A stretch of DNA of 6,310 bases. It comes from CAZLMF01 sp964560565. GTDB taxonomy: Bacteria; Bacillota; Clostridia; Oscillospirales; Ruminococcaceae. Within the stretch, counting starts at the first letter, position 1, and every line of letters begins with the position of its first letter. Of this stretch, positions 6,190 through 6,310 are shown in pieces. The notes below the pieces were generated by a model. It had not been told where the DNA came from. It saw only the letters and a list, made by a program, of their open reading frames with translations, and did not search any database. The stretch covers positions 1-6,310 of the forward strand of contig CAZLMF010000091.1 in the NCBI GenBank assembly GCA_964560565.1, in the 5' to 3' direction. A program made the translations under genes and the position numbers.

Positions 6190-6310
6190 TTCATTTTGAA
6201 TTTTTTCTCGGGGCAATGCCCCTCGTGCCGCTTAATGCGGCACCGCAAATTCTAGGTTTGAGGAAACCTTGGTTGAATTTTAACTTTAATTTTAATTCAT
6301 TCCGAATTTT
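6168..6310. repeat. Non-coding hairpin-rich element, truncated by window edge
   Basis: Four hairpins follow each other. The first is GAATTGAAATC/GATTTCAATTC (6168-6178, 6182-6192; 11 bp, 3-base loop). The second is GGGGC/GCCCC (6210-6214, 6218-6222), the third GTGCCGC/GCGGCAC (6225-6231, 6237-6243), and the fourth AGGTTT/AAACCT (6254-6259, 6264-6269). GAATTT (6198-6203) and AAATTC (6247-6252) can close a stem around hairpins two and three. AATTCATTTTGAATTTT (6188-6204) recurs as AATTCATTCCGAATTTT (6294-6310), 15 of 17 identical. No open reading frame of note is present. The form suggests a small dispersed repeat (MITE- or REP-like) or a structured RNA; which one cannot be decided here. Confidence 0.6.

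Overview
The window reads as chromosomal DNA from a low-GC, endospore-forming Firmicute, most likely a member of class Clostridia. The grounds are a SleB-type spore cortex hydrolase, a membrane-anchored RNase Y, purine-rich AGGAGG-type ribosome binding sites, sigma-A-like promoters and compact bidirectional terminators. Naming a family (for example Oscillospiraceae) would be an impression, not something the sequence proves.

Layout, left to right. A terminator hairpin (41-69) closes a leftward sleB-like gene (79-765). A 195-bp divergent intergenic region carries a good sigma-A promoter for rny (RNase Y, 961-2526, rightward). A bidirectional terminator (2560-2587) separates rny from a convergent, leftward gtrA-family gene, whose real start is probably 3030. 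A divergent gap (about 3031-3242) holds candidate promoters for gtrA and for a rightward two-gene operon: a CNNM/CBS/CorC_HlyC transporter (3180-4505) and, overlapping it by ATGA, a small membrane protein with a possible NfeD-like C-terminus (4502-5062). A hairpin at 5069-5097 separates this operon from the convergent, leftward dusB-type tRNA dihydrouridine synthase (5108-6088). The last ~145 bases are non-coding and consist of a chain of hairpins flanked by a near-identical direct repeat, running off the window edge.

Functionally these are mostly unlinked housekeeping genes: spore germination (sleB), mRNA decay (rny), polyprenyl-linked sugar or lipid handling at the membrane (gtrA), ion export (CNNM/CorC plus partner) and tRNA modification (dusB). 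The only clear operon is the transporter pair. I see no defence system, CRISPR array, insertion sequence with a transposase, or RNA gene of a known class. The least explained items are the hairpin-rich element at the right edge, which seems to supply part of the dusB promoter, and the start of the CNNM gene, where the ribosome binding site points to an AUA codon.
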